From positions 161,138 to 225,137 of the forward strand of contig KV423936.1 of the NCBI GenBank assembly GCA_001632435.1: DNA of 64,000 nt. The letters run 5' to 3'. Made by a program: the position numbers and the translations under genes. A model generated the notes under the pieces. The model ran no database searches. It was not told where the DNA came from and worked only from the letters and a program-made list of their open reading frames with translations. Shown piece after piece: positions 23,303 through 35,274 of the stretch (position 1 is the stretch's first letter; each line of letters opens with the position of its first letter). This DNA comes from Calocera cornea HHB12733 (lineage: Eukaryota; Basidiomycota; Dacrymycetes; Dacrymycetales; Dacrymycetaceae).

Positions 23303-24260
23303 TCACAGATCTAGGTTCAGATCCAGATCGTTGAACACCTCCGCCGCCGCCGGACGGGCCGGCCGGGTCGGCGCGATGGGCTGCTCTTGGTGCCCCGCTT
23401 CCGGGAGGGGTGGGTGATCTTGCGCTGATAGACATGTCAGTTTCCCATAGATACGGAAAGAGGCGTAGGGAGACGCGACAAGCGGAACAGGAAGAAAGGG
23501 TGCAGAAAGAATAGAGGTCGGGTCCGCGTGGGATGTAGAGGAGGAGGAAGCGCAAAGAACAGCACTCACGAACGCCCACAGCCCCCTCCTCCCCGGCGAT
23601 GCTCATCCCGACGCCTTCCGCATTCAGCCTCCCCCGGCGGAGCATCTCCTGCGTTGGCGCATACAGATGGAGCGGTTTCTCCCCCTCCTCGCCCGGGTGC
23701 TGCGGCAGCCGGTAGGGCGGGAAGGAGGGCGGGAGGGAGGTGTATGCGGAGAGGTGGGAGGCGTACGCCATCAGCTCGGCGTAGGGGATCGGGTCTTCCG
23801 GTGTGCGTCAGCTGGCTGTCCCACGCACACGCACAGCAGGTGAAACGGACGTACTGTCTTTCGCGCGCTTAATCGCCCCCAGCTCCTCCTCCCCCTCCTC
23901 TACAACCCCCTCGAGCGCCTCCTCCCCCTCCTCGAGCACGCCCAGCACCCCGCGCATCTCCTCCTCGAGGCGCGCGACCTCCCTCCGGAGCCGCTCGATC
24001 CTCTCCCACCTCAGCTGGTGCACGCGCGCAAAGCGCAGCGCGGAGGCGAAGGACTGGTCCAGCGCGAGGAAGGCGCTCGCTTCTGGTGCTGGGCGGGAGT
24101 GGGAGGCTTGAAGGGAGTGAGAGGACGGGTGGGCGTGGGTCGGGGAGAGCGCGGAGAGGGAGGAGAAGAGCGCGAAGGAGAGCTCGGACAGCCGGTCCAG
24201 GTGCTGCTGCAGCGCGTCCCGCATCGGGAGGTGCTGGATGTCGCCGTCTAGGACGGACAT
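23303..24260 (-). CDS. MED4: Mediator complex subunit 4
   Basis: About 250 residues in three exons. The N-terminal exon (from 24260) begins MSVLDGDIQHLPMRDALQQH, includes DRLSELSFALFSSLS and then a long helix-forming stretch (ERIERLRREVARLEEEM). The second exon has PIPYAELMAYASHLSAYTS and HLYAPTQEMLRRGRLN, the central Med4 signature. The last exon ends in the acidic FNDLDLNLDL, typical of fungal Med4. Med4 is a middle-module subunit of Mediator, which links activators to RNA polymerase II. An upstream in-frame start exists at 24479 but would add sequence with no counterpart in the family, so 24260 was chosen. It is divergent from RPC4. Confidence 0.85.
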
Positions 24261-24594
24261 GCTGCTCTGCTTCCCAGGTGGGTCCCAGCTGCCCGTCAGT
24301 CCCCAGGTGCTACTTGCACTATATCTCGGCGTGCTCGTAGTAGACTGGAGAGGCGCCGGTGCCGATGGCAAGGTTGACAGTACGACCGGTGCAGAGGTGA
24401 GGGTGGTGCGACCAAGCGCTCGTGCGAGCGGATGGCGGTACTCATGCGCAAAAGGGTCCGCCCATAAGTTACGGTACACAACACTCTATTTCTCGCCCTT
24501 ACACACGTCCCTGACTCGCTCCCTGCGGCTCTGCCAACCACCTCCGCCTGCAGCACTCCTCTGCATATACCCAGCTAGAAGGGCAACAGGCAAC
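24261..24594. promoter_or_regulatory. shared divergent promoter of MED4 and RPC4
   Basis: Only 334 bases separate the two start codons, which face away from each other, so the promoters must overlap. A CATATA-like AT-rich word sits about 30 bases before the RPC4 ATG. No other defined operator was recognised. Confidence 0.5.
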
Positions 24595-26455
24595 ATGTCC
24601 GCCCCTCCTGCTCCTCCGCGCGGCCGAGGCCGAGGCCGCGGGCGCGGTGCCCCCTCTCGCCCGCGCCCCGCTCCCTCAACCCCCACGCCAGCCACAGTCG
24701 CCTCAGCTGGGCCCAGCCCGCCCCACCCCCAGCCTCCAGCCCTCCCCGACCTCCCAGCAGCAACAGACTTCACCCGCCCGCTCCCTGCCCCCCGCCCGCT
24801 CGGGACGCTCAGGGACCCCCCGCCCGGGCCTGGGGCGCGCCCGGGAGGGGCGAACTTGGCCCGGAAGCCGGAGGACCTGGCCAGGACGGGCGTGAGCAAG
24901 CTAAAGTTTATGCCTAAGCTGCCTATGAGTCGGCCGAAGAAGGAGTGAGTGCTGCCTGCTTTGCGTGCTGTGATGATGCTGAACGGGTGTGGGATTCTTT
25001 CAGGCCGGACGATGTGAAGCCCGTAAGCTGCACGCCCCCATGAGAGGTGTACGGACGCTTATATGCTACAGGCAACCCCCACCGCAGGCCCCAGTAACCC
25101 CATCCGCGGCACGTCCGACCGAGGCCGTGGCCGAGGTCGCGGCGGCCCCCCCACCGGCGCAGGCCGAGGCGAACTGCAAATGACCGCCTCGGGGCCCTTC
25201 GCGCTCGGTCCCTCGGCGCTGCTCTCCTCCTCCCGCCCACGGCCGCACGGCCCCACCGGGCCGATCCCGCTCGGCCCCGGCTCTGGGCTCTCTGGGGGCG
25301 CAGGAGCGGGCGAGGTGGGCGGGAAGAGGCCCGCGGTCGTCCTAGCGGACGCGGAAACGTACTCTGATGAGGAGGTCGAGATTGTCGACCTTGACCTCGT
25401 GGAGGGGCTGGATGATAGCGCGCCGAGCAGCTTGAAGCGGGTGAAGTTTTTGCGCGGGAGGGAGAGGCGCGAGAAAAAGGAGGTTGTTACGAAGCTCCCT
25501 CGGGTGGAGGAGATTAAAGGTGCTCATTCTTTGTGTGGGCTGCAGTGCGGATTCGAAGAGGGCTGACGAAGGAACAGCGAAATTGGAAGAAGTCGAGTCG
25601 ACAGCTTCGCTCCACTCCTCCGCGAGGCCCACGACGGAGCCTGAGACCCCGCCCGACGAAGGAGGGAGCGGGGGCAAGACGGCTGACGCGCTGGACCTGA
25701 GTGAGAGCGAGGACGACGAGGAGGCGGAGGATATGCTTGGGGACTTTATGGCCCGCGGGGAGACGGTTGCCGTGCGTTGTTTTCTTACACCTTTTGAGCG
25801 TGTGCAGGATGGGAGAGGCTGATGAGGTGTGTATACATGCAGCCCGAGCTGGACCCGACAAGGGAGCGTTTCTACTTCTTCCAGTTTCCAGCGCCGTTCC
25901 CCTCTTTCCTCCCGGCGCCCACACAGGTGGTAGACGTCGACGCGGAGATGCCCGACGCGGATCCCCTCCCCGCCTCCTCCGTGGCTGACGGCGCACCAGG
26001 GGCGAGCATGGAGAAGCAGGTGCGGTTCACTGGGGAGGATGTGAAACTGGAAGACGGGACAGGGAAGAAGCCTGGCACCGGAAGCCCGGGGAAGGGCAGG
26101 CCGCCCAAGGTCGACGGTGTCATCGGGAGGATGGAGCTGTACCGCGACGGGCGGGTGCGGCTCGTCCTCGGCGACGGGATCGCCATGGAGGTACGCTTCC
26201 AACTCTCCAATCTCCCCTCACAATCGGCGAAGCGGTTGCTGACCGACTCGCCAGGTCCACCCCGCGGCGGAAACGGCCTTCCTGGAGAACGTGGTGCACG
26301 TGGACCCCAGTACGAAGCAGATGACCTCCTTGGGCCGGGTTGAGCGCAGGTTTGTCGTCTCCCCGGATCTGGACGCGCTGCTTGCGGAGTTGGAGGTGGA
26401 TGAGAGGGTCAAGCGGGAGGGGGACCGGCTCGGCGGGCTGGTCAAGATGGAGTAG
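24595..26455 (+). CDS. RPC53: RNA polymerase III subunit RPC4 (RPC53)
   Basis: 519 residues from exons 24595-24944, 25004-25022, 25072-25519, 25578-25771, 25843-26190 and 26255-26455; all junctions keep the frame. The N-terminus has a GRGRGRGRG run and Pro-rich linker, followed by TGVSKLKFMPKLP, a conserved Rpc4 feature. The middle is acidic (SESEDDEEAEDMLGDF). The C-terminal third has the RPC4 fold: RERFYFFQFPAPFPSF, GRMELYRDGRVRLVLGD, HVDPSTKQMTSLGRVERRF and VVSPDLDALL. Rpc53 pairs with Rpc37 and acts in termination and reinitiation. Exon 2 is a 19-base microexon. The intron at 25520-25577 has its branch sequence GCTGAC 11 bases before the acceptor, which decided that junction. Confidence 0.9.
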
Positions 26456-26821
26456 CCTATATGCCTGTATCCTTACCGTGAGAACTGTTGGGTTGCACCA
26501 TGGGGTAAATAGTACTACTTATTGGCAACACAAACGCATAAGACACCTGTCAACGTCAGAGCAAAGATGCTTCCAAAAGCAGCCATGCGCCCGAAGCAGA
26601 CAGTCGCCCGGCCGGGTCGGTCCGACGCCCAAGCCAGCCAGGGCCCTCGTCCCGCATCCCCACGTCTCGGGTGGAGTCCCGCCCGGCTTCCCCACGCCAG
26701 GCAGCGGTATATGAGCTGTACAAGGCGTGCTGGTCGACGAGTCTCGCGACCTCCCCGTTCTCCTCTGCTGTATCTTGCTTGATTGGCTGTTGTGAGATTC
26801 TTGCATTGCACTTGATTCAAT

Positions 26822-28227
26822 ATGGCCGCTGCTGTTCAGACGCTGCTCGGGACCAAGACGACCACCCTCCGGTGGGGGATCATCGGCGCGGGCTGGATAT
26901 CGGGGTGCTTCGTGCGGGTGCGTCCTCTCCCGGCCCTCCTGCTGTTCACGAGCCGAGTCTGACGGCTTGCGGATAGGATATTGTCCTCGACCCGAAGAAA
27001 ACGTGAGTGTCTCCGTCGCCTGCTGTGGCAGGTGCTCACTCCGGCCATTGCTACAGACGCAATGTGGATGACGTCGTGCACAAGCTCACTGCCGTCGGCT
27101 CGCGCGACGTTGTCAAGGGGCGCGAGTTTGCGGACAAGAACGCCCCCGGCGTGGAGGGCGTCAAGGTGTATGGGACGTATGAGGAGGTCGCGGCCGACCC
27201 GGAGGTGGACGCCATCTACATTGGTGCGCTCGCTCTCCTCCTCGCACCGGAGCACGATTTCTGATGGGGGCTCGGGAACCCAGGCACCCCGCATACCTAC
27301 CACTACGAGCACTCAATGATCGCGCTCAAGGGCGGCAAGCACGTGCTGTGCGAGAAGCCCGTGACCTCCAACGCAGCCGAGTTCAAGTCGCTCGTCGCGT
27401 TCGCAAAGGAGAAGAACCTCTTTTTCATGGAGGCGATGTGGACTCGCTTCCAGCCCGTCGCGGAGTACGTTAAGCAGATCGTCGCGAAGGACGAGCTGGG
27501 GCCAGTGCGCTTGCTGTACGTCGGGTTGCGTTTGTGGAAGCGAAGTGAGACTCATTCTGGTGTAGGCAAGCTGATCTGGCTGGGGACTTCAAGCTGGACA
27601 CGATTCCCAAGACCCACCGTATTCTCGACCCCAAGCTGGGCGGCGGTGCTCTGCTCGATCTGTGCGTAGCTTTCGCAGCCCCTGCAACGCCGCTAACAAC
27701 GATTCCCCTTCAGCGGCCCCTACCCCTTCGTCTGGCTCATTATCGCCCTCTTCGAGTACCCCAAGAACCAGGGCCGGCGGCCAACCTCCGTCACAGGCAC
27801 GATGCTGAAGACGCCGCTGACGGGCGTGGACCAGAACACGGTCGTGGTGCTCAACTTCGACCACATCCCCGCGCAGGCCATCCTCTCCTGCAGCATCAAC
27901 CTCGCCTCGCCCGTGCCGGCCGTCGTGATCCGCTGCGCCAACGGGAACATCACGATCGAGCCTCCAATCTTCAAGCCGTCGACGGTCATCGTCCAGGAGT
28001 TCGCGCCGGGGACGTCCAATGTCGTCCGCGAGGAGAAGAGGATCTTCAAGTTCGAGGGCGGCGGGTGGCACTTCCAGGCTGACGAGGTTGCGCGCTGCGT
28101 CGCCGCCGGCAAGATCTCGAGCGACATCTGGACGCTCGAGAAGACGCTGTTCGAGATGGAGGTGTTCGACGAGGTCCGCAAGCAGGGCAACTACACCTTC
28201 CCGCCCGGCGTCGAGAAGGTCATTTGA
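26822..28227 (+). CDS. Gfo/Idh/MocA family NAD(P)-dependent oxidoreductase (dihydrodiol / D-xylose dehydrogenase type)
   Basis: Roughly 390 residues in about seven exons starting at 26822 (MAAAVQTLLG). The Rossmann motif WGIIGAGWIS follows at residue 18; later come KVYGTYEEVAADPEVDAIYI, GKHVLCEKPVTSN (the EKP cofactor/active-site motif), FFMEAMWTRFQP and GGGALLDLGPYPFVW. The order fits dimeric dihydrodiol dehydrogenase/NADP-dependent D-xylose 1-dehydrogenase, which oxidise sugars or trans-dihydrodiols. Key motifs are intact and the C-terminus (GNYTFPPGVEKVI) is typical. The substrate cannot be told from sequence. The gene ends 130 bases from the convergent TAF10 stop. Confidence 0.88.
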
Positions 28228-28357
28228 GCTGTCTGCAGGGAGTGGGCATGCGCTGATATTGGCCGTATTGTTGCATACAAGTGAAAATGTAAAAGCAGGC
28301 ATGATTAAGACTACAGTGAGATCATACACAGGGTCCAAAGTTGGTGTTTTGACGGCG

Positions 28358-29003
28358 TTACAAGTAAAAGTCCGGCTTTTTGGTGTTGATGCCATATTCA
28401 CCCAAGGCCGCACTGAGGTCATCCATGGTGAGCACAGTACGGGTGCGGTCGTTCTGGTGGCAGTTGTGAGAACGAGCAACAATTCCCAGTGCGTGGTTCA
28501 CGTACCCTGGCAGAGGTGCCCGCAAATCCAGTGGCTTTCAACCGACTAGGAGCAGCATTGGTCCTTATACGCGCATGCTGGAAGGAATCCGACGCAATGT
28601 CCGCAATGAACTTCTGGGCAGCGAGGGATATCAACCGCTTTCTGTGAATGGCTTAGCAATCGGAACAGTATTGCTGGAGCAGGCGCGTACAGTCGAACAT
28701 CATGGCACTCGAAGCCCACTTGCTGCAGATAATAATCTGTCACCTCGGCTGGAATCTAGGTCACCCATTAGATGTTTTTAAAAGGGGATTACAGCCACAT
28801 CGACATACCACAGGTTCATACTCATCGAGCATGAGCATGAACTCCGCGAGAGTTCTGTCCTTCCGAGCCAGCTCCTCTTCCCTCCTAGTATGTGTCTGGC
28901 TCGGACCAGCAGCAGCCTCCGGGGGTGCACTACCGCCAGCGGCATTGGCCGCTGGTTGAGCGGAGCTGGATGCCTCGGGCTGAGGGGTGGTCGCGTCGGA
29001 CAT
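28358..29003 (-). CDS. TAF10: TFIID/SAGA subunit TAF10
   Basis: Starts at 29003 with an Ala/Pro-rich low-complexity leader, then LAEFMLMLDEYEPV joined to IPAEVTDYYLQQVGFECHDV, then KRLISLAAQKFIADIASDSF, HARIRTN and, after a last intron, VLTMDDLSAALGEYG and KKPDFYL before the stop at 28358. This is the histone-fold TAF10 signature in full. TAF10 is shared by TFIID and SAGA. Four exons were inferred with introns of about 50-70 nt; all have GT..AG ends and keep the frame. The product is about 160 residues, normal for fungi. Confidence 0.93.
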
Positions 29004-29627
29004 GGCGATGAAGTGACCGTCAGAAGCGAGGACGCGTGGGTGGCGTGCAGAGGCGTGACCTGCCCTGAATCGCGGACCCTTTTCGTCAGGGTCTTTGCGC
29101 GAGTGCGCACTTTTTAAGGCAGGTGCGTCTTGACTTTCCTCTCTCTCGTCCGCTCCTCCTCCTCTCCTCCACCTTTTCTCCTCGTCTGTCCAATGCGACT
29201 GTAGTATTGGCTTCGTTTGTGAGTGTTCAAAGTCTATCTTCTATCACGAATATGATGCCCTGAGGCATTTGGCTTTACGCGGTTACCGCACTGCAGAAAC
29301 TTATCTCAGCTACCTTCAGGGGCTTCGTCGTTCCGACGCTGTCCTTGCTTCTTCTGATCTTATCTTCCCTCGTCTGCGTTCCGAACACAACTCGCTAATT
29401 CTGCATCCAGATATTCTATCAAATATGTTGTGGTTACAACGGAGACCGTCTCCGAGTCTCGGGAAGTAGGCTTAGAGTGGGCCGTCCGCGAGGGCAGCCA
29501 CTGGGGTGAATACTCGATAGCATTGAATAGAAACCTAAATCACATGATAAACCGAGCAAAAAGTCCTATTGGTATTATGTCCACTACCACCGCGGTATAT
29601 TGTAAGCAGTAGACTATGACCATGCAC
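29004..29627. other. intergenic region, one unrecognised open segment
   Basis: Upstream of TAF10 and downstream of the RhoGAP gene. A plus-strand open segment near 29200-29469 reads LRHLALRGYRTAETYLSYLQ and looks protein-like, but lacks an in-frame ATG and was not matched to a family. It may be a relic or a short exon of an unannotated gene. Confidence 0.3.
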
Positions 29628-32600
29628 TTATGTGCTTTCGTCGCCTCCACTGTGACCATCACCCTCATCTCCGCTGAGCGCGCTCCTTGGACCATCCCGC
29701 TTTGCGAACAATCCAGCAGCACCACGTCCACCTCGCTTGCGCGGCGCATATTCGCTCGCATCTACCGGTCCATGCACGTGGCCGACTTCGGAGGACGCGA
29801 CTTGTTCAGACGAGACCATCCGACGTCCACCTGCCGGCGTTGCGCGGGGGCCGCGCGCTCTACGCCGGCCCAGCTCGCCCGAGGTGTTCCTCGTGAGCGA
29901 GGTCGCGCTACGACTGATTGGGTCGTCTTCACTGTTCAAAGCTGACAGGGTGGTTGTAACCGGGGTCGATCCGGTCGTCTCTTCAGCTGGGTCGATTTCT
30001 GTGCTGATTGGGGGCAGTGTCGGCATATCGGTAGTGTTCGGCGCAGGGCTTGGACCAGGTGTAGGGTGTTCCACCTCAATTGCGGGTGCAGTGAGTTCCG
30101 CCCCTTCATGAACTGGTTCATGTTCCAGTTCTTTGGCTGTTGTGGGTTCCTCCGGAACGGCTTCCTCTTCGTCATCCTTGAACTTGGGATGCTCTTCAGT
30201 GATGGGAGGCGCAGAAGGGTGTTCTGGCGGGGCGGGGCTCGCAGCTCTGGAACGAGGATTTCTCAATCCCATCTGTGCTGCCAGTAGCTTCTGCACATCT
30301 TCGTTTCCGGTCATGCTGCTACGCGAGAGGCGTTGATCAATGGGAGCCGTCCTCTTGCGCATGGGCATCGCACGTATTCCTGATTCTCGCTGCTTGCGGG
30401 CCAGGGTAGGTGGAAGAACGTCTTCGTAGTGGTCCAAAAGGTCAATGAAGAACAGCGTCGGATGCCGGTCTTGGATCGAGAGCTCATTCTCATACTTGGG
30501 ACGCACGATAGCTGCGACAGCTTAGATTGCGTCAATGGAAATGTCGAAGAATACACACCTCGGCCAATCGACAGAGCCAGCTTGGTCTTATATACGTCAT
30601 CAGCTTCCTCCACCTTGGTGTTATCGATCAAGCTAAGGCAACTCAGTCAGGCGTTCGCCGAATGTATCTTTCCAGATCCCATACCTCTTGAAATGCCTAA
30701 TCAGCGCATCGAAGGTTTGCAGATACACTTTGGGTAGATGGCTCAGCACTTGCTTCAGCTCGTCCATATGATCAGGGGTCTCCTCGTGCAAATTGGCACC
30801 AACTGGAACATACTCAGGATAGTCTTCCAACGGTGCAATTTCACTCACCATTAGGATAAATCCGACGGATATCCTCCCATCCCTCCCAGGTAGCCAAAGG
30901 CGGGTTCAACTCGAGCAGCCAGAGCTTGACAGTACTGGCCAGCACTGGTGCGTCATACCGTGCCAGCAGGTCGAGCGGGGGTGCATCGTCAGGCGAGAAC
31001 CTGTTCAGGCTGTCGCGAAGCTGATGAATGTTCCGAAGTGGCACTTCGTAAATCCAGGTCTTCCGGCGTTCTGGATGATACGTAAGCATAAGTGTGCTGG
31101 AACGTGGCTAGACGACTCACCATCATCGGAAGCAAGCTTGCTGTATGCTTCCTCCAAAGCAGCCAAAAGACCAGTAAGGACGCCTGGAATAGCCGGCTTA
31201 TCCTTGTGATCATCGGTTCCGGCCCGCAAAGCGTTCCAGCCACCTTCGCCGGCCCAGTTACCCAGGTCGATACCGAAGGAGACACTGCCGGGTCCCATGT
31301 GCGCGATCGACTCGTACACGTGTGGCGTCGGCCTGAATGGTCCAGTGCGGTATCGCTCGATCAGAGCGGTGAGATCAGACTCGGGTTTGTACGTGGCGAT
31401 GAGGGTTGACGAGCGATCAAAAGACGCCTGCAGTCCGGAAGACAAGGTTGCGACGGTCCCCTCATATTGCAGCAGGACGGTCTTGATGGCGCGAAGACGT
31501 TCGACTTCCCATCCCTGGAGCACCTTCAAGCCATGCTCGATCCTCTCCTCGAGATCCAAGCGCTGCTTGTCCAGGCTCCGGACAGCCGTGGCATACGCAT
31601 GGTCGGCCTTGTCAGCTTCGACCCGCATGCGCTGGATGCGGTCGTTCGAGTGCCCTCCCAAGGCGGAGGAGATGTACGATGCGACCGTGCCGGATCGCTT
31701 GACCAGCGAGCTGGCACTGGAGACAAAAGTTGGAGAGATCACAGTGCCATCTTCCTCCTCTGAGAGCGTGAACGCCTTCGGACGGAACTGGTAGAACGCC
31801 TCCTTGGTCGGCTCGAACTTGTTACCTGCAGGGATGGTAAGCCAGACATCGTAGCAGTACATAGGCATACACGCACCAATAGATCCAATACGCCTCCAGA
31901 CTCCAATGTGTTCTCCCAGATCACGAGCCGCGTCCTCTGCCCGGTCTAGGCTACCCCCGAACGCCTCGACATTCTCCCTCAACCACTTGGTGATATCTTC
32001 GCCGGTGAAGCACTCCTCATAATCTCCAAGGATCGGGATCTTGACCGTTTGCATCGGCAACTCAGCCCGAGCACGAGCAAGGAGCGCAGAGATGGCGACG
32101 GGTGGCAGCGCAATGCCTGCCAAAAGGATCGGCTCTGGGTTCTGGCGCTTCTGCGGGGTAAGAGGAACGATATCGATGCTCCCCTGCCGGTTGGGCGACT
32201 CGAGGTTGGTCGGAGGCAGTTCCTTCATCTTTCCCTTCTCCTCGGAGCTGAACCTGGGCGGCGAAGGAAGCTCCTTCTCCTCCTCGTCTTCCTTGACTTC
32301 GGTCAGCTTGGCACCGCCCATCTTCACACGGAGCCGTTCCTGTATGCGATCCGTCACACTGCCAGAGCGCTGAATTGAACCGGTCGGAGATGGAGTCAAC
32401 TTCTCGCCGATCTCGCTGTTTGGGGCGAATTTCAAGCTGACGACCCGTCAGATTTGACTCAACCGTCGGTAATATACTGCATACTCATCCTCTGCCTCGT
32501 CTGCAGCTCTTGTCCTTGTGATGTAGTTATGCTTCAGCTTTGCAACCTTGAGAAACCGGTCAGCGCTAATTCGAAAGGAAGTATGCTATATGCGCACCTC

Positions 32601-33129
32601 GTTAGAAGTTTGCTCGTAGGACTTGACTGCACCATCCAGCAGGTATTGACGGCTCTCTTCCACGCGGGCCGCATGTCCTTGTGCCCACTCGGCGAAAGGA
32701 TCCAGGACGATAGTCTCTAGATCCTTCGCTACCGCACCATGTACTTCGCCCTGCAAGACCGACTCTCGCTGGAGACCGCGGAACGCCATGAGCAGGGAAG
32801 CACCATCGTCAGCACCGAAGCCTGCGCCTCTGGGTCCTGTCAGAGGAGGATTGGCCAAAGAGCCTGCAATTGCGCGCTCGGCGGCTATCCGTGCCTATTG
32901 GGTGTTTAACGGCGGTCCGGACGACGCGGATTTGACAGCTGACCTTAATGAATGCAACGATTTCTGCATCCTCCCCAACACCCTGTGCAGCTTTCAGTCT
33001 TCAAAACGTACAAACATGGGCGGTACAGCTTACCTGCTGAAGTTTCCCATAGAGCAATTCTAAGCCACGTCTGTAGTCCTGAGTCCAGAACGAGTTGGAG
33101 AAGGACAATGGCAAGGTGACGACAGGCAT
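29628..33129 (-). CDS. F-BAR, DEP and RhoGAP domain protein (Rgd2-like)
   Basis: Large multi-exon gene, roughly 1000 residues. The start at 33129 reads MPVVTLPLSFSNSFWTQDY then RRGLELLYGKLQQ, the beginning of an F-BAR domain; the coiled-coil part continues with RVEESRQYLLDGAVKSYEQT and, further on, SLDKQRLDLEERIEHGLKVL. A DEP domain is inserted (GDYEECFTGEDITKWLREN, then LGEHIGVWRRIG). The C-terminal part is RhoGAP-like: YEVPLRNIHQLRDSLNRF, DAPVLASTVKLWLLELNPPL and HLPKVYLQTFDALIRHF. The tail is Pro/Glu-rich and basic at the end. F-BAR/DEP/RhoGAP is the layout of Rgd2-type proteins, which bind curved plasma membrane and stimulate GTP hydrolysis by Rho/Cdc42 proteins. The arginine finger could not be placed with certainty. 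Exon junctions were not all resolved. Confidence 0.82.
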
Positions 33130-33547
33130 CTTGGCGAGTAGGGTCTTGGTACAGGTCGAAGGAGCGTAGAGTTGGCTGACGAGCTGTCCTCAACGAATGA
33201 GGCAGAAGAGTTATTCCAGAAGCCTTCGTTGCCAACAACCAGAGTGGGGTCAATTGAGTCAAAAGTCGATGGCGGGTCTCCAGGCGTCCGACCAGCCAGG
33301 GGCTTGCTTGTAACGCCAGGGCTCTATTACTGGAATGCGGGAGTGAGGCACTGCGAATGCGCTTCCGGTGGCGCAAGCTCCAACGGGAGGCCGGGATGAG
33401 GGACGAGGGTCCAACGGCATCACACACTTGTGGTGACGCCCCTGGCTCTTTTGATAGACGCCGCAGGCCCCCTTCTCCTTATCTGCTGCTCTCCTCGTTT
33501 CTTAGCATTCCCACACAACCGTCGAACACTCGATCCATATCGCCGAC

Positions 33548-34632
33548 ATGGCTGATGAACCTCATATCGGCGCGACGTACAATGAAATCCATACTGTCAG
33601 TCTACGCACTTCATATATGCGCTTGGTCGCACGAGTTAAACGACCGCATTGTAGCTCATTGGGAACGCAGCGGAAAAGATTAGGGAACAGTTCGGCCCAG
33701 ACATAATGGTTGCGATTGGTTCGTCTACATGTTCGCTTCCTTGTTAGCAAGGGCGCTAAGATCTGTACTACTACAGGCGGAGGGTGAGTGTAGAGCCACT
33801 CAGCTCCGAGACAACGTGCATAATTAAACGCATGTCCAGTGGCTTCTTCCCTGCTCGTGTGATGGTAAGTCCTACACACCTCATTCATGTCGTAGTTTAT
33901 AACGGCCTGCAGCGGACGTTCCTGAAGGACCCCAAGAGCATGCGGAATATCCCCATCCAAGCCATCGGTCTGAGCTTGTACGAGTCCTTGCCAACAACAA
34001 CCGCGGAGCAGCAGGGCGTCGAAGTCGTGAAAACGCAATGGCTGGGCGCAGATATGCAGGCACTGCTGGGACACAAGGTCTTGATTGTGGTGCGTTGTGG
34101 TAGACGCATGCAGATAAGAGGGCGTGCTAATCCCAGCTGTAGGACGAGGTGGATGACTCTGGAAGGACCCTTTACTATGCCATTTCAGAGTTGAAGAAGG
34201 ATGTCGAAAAGGCACTGGCCCAGTTGCCTGTGGAGGAGCGGGAAGCGAAGCGGCCCAAGTTTGCTGTCTTTGTTGGTGAGTCCTCGGCTCTGATCGCTCC
34301 AGCCGTCCGACTTCTGAGCCTCGTGGTGTTTTTCACGCTCATCGACAGTCCACAACAAGCTCAAGCCAAAGGCGGAGAAGCTTCCAGATGACATTTTGTA
34401 CTTTGCTGGCGCAGAGATTCCAGACCAGTGGTTTGATTATCCGGTGAGGCTTTATTGCTCCTCCGGCTCTAGATGTCGGCTGATTTCGGATGTGTGTAGT
34501 GGGAGATGAAGTACGTGTGCGGGTACAAACGTGTAGGGCGACAGCGTTCTAATGCACATTCTCAGGGATATATATGCACATGACGCGAAGGTGTTGGCGG
34601 CGAGGAAAGTAGTAGAGGCGGAGAAAAAGTGA
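33548..34632 (+). CDS. hypoxanthine-guanine/xanthine phosphoribosyltransferase, Hpt1-like
   Basis: About 230 residues in seven or so short exons, starting at 33548 (MADEPHIGATYNEIHT). Successive exons give NAAEKIREQFGPDIMVAIG, GFFPARVM, RTFLKDPKSMRNIPIQAIGL, GADMQALLGHKVLIVDEVDD (the PRPP-binding loop) with SGRTL after it, KFAVFVVHNKLKPKAEKLPD and QWFDYPWE. The VDEVDD loop and the FVVHNKLKPK stretch match yeast Hpt1-type purine salvage enzymes, which join hypoxanthine or guanine to PRPP. Divergent from the RhoGAP gene (418 bases between starts). Which purine is used cannot be decided from the sequence. Confidence 0.85.
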
Positions 34633-35274
34633 GGAGATGGCAACGGGAAACACGATCACTTGTAGGATAAGCTATTCCAAGACGAATTCCGTCGAAAGGT
34701 ATATGGAGGATCGGTCAGGAGAGGGGAAAATAGAATAAGACACGCAGATTACACAGCAAGGTTACAGCGCCTCGTCGCGCGGCCGTGGAGAGCGAGACGA
34801 GCACCGAGGCCGTAAGAACGCCGCAACGCGCGTCAAGCGGTGGCCATCTTATCAGGCGGCCGATTGTTTCCGTCCGGTTTAAAAATCGCCCTGGTTGGCG
34901 CAGCGTACATCACTAGCCGCGGCCGGACACCGACGTCCCCCTCTCACTGTTACCTTCTTCAGTGCCGCCATCTCATCCCTCCCCCTTCTGACCCCTCCCC
35001 CCCACACTGTCAACGCGTCCCGTCTTCCCGCCCGTACACGACATCCCAGAGGTGGGCAAAAGACCTCCAGCACATACGCCGAGGACAGCAAAGGCCAGCC
35101 AACCGTCATCGGATCCACAACCCTGACCCTTTGGAGCGCACATTATCACCGAAGCGCTTCCCTATCCCGAAACTGGATCTTCAACCGTCGAGAGTACAAG
35201 TGTCGGAGGGAGAGAGAGAGCAGGTACACGTATACAAGACTACCGCCCGGTCGCAGCCAGCCCATCCCGCCCCA

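Noticed and set aside
25520..25545. A 26-nt intron in RPC4
   Set aside because: Too short and puts the next exon out of frame; the 58-nt intron 25520-25577 has a proper branch sequence and keeps the frame.
28700..28785. Reading through the first TAF10 intron
   Set aside because: It gives a product that ends early; removing the intron joins LDEYEPV to IPAEVTDYYLQQ exactly as in the family.
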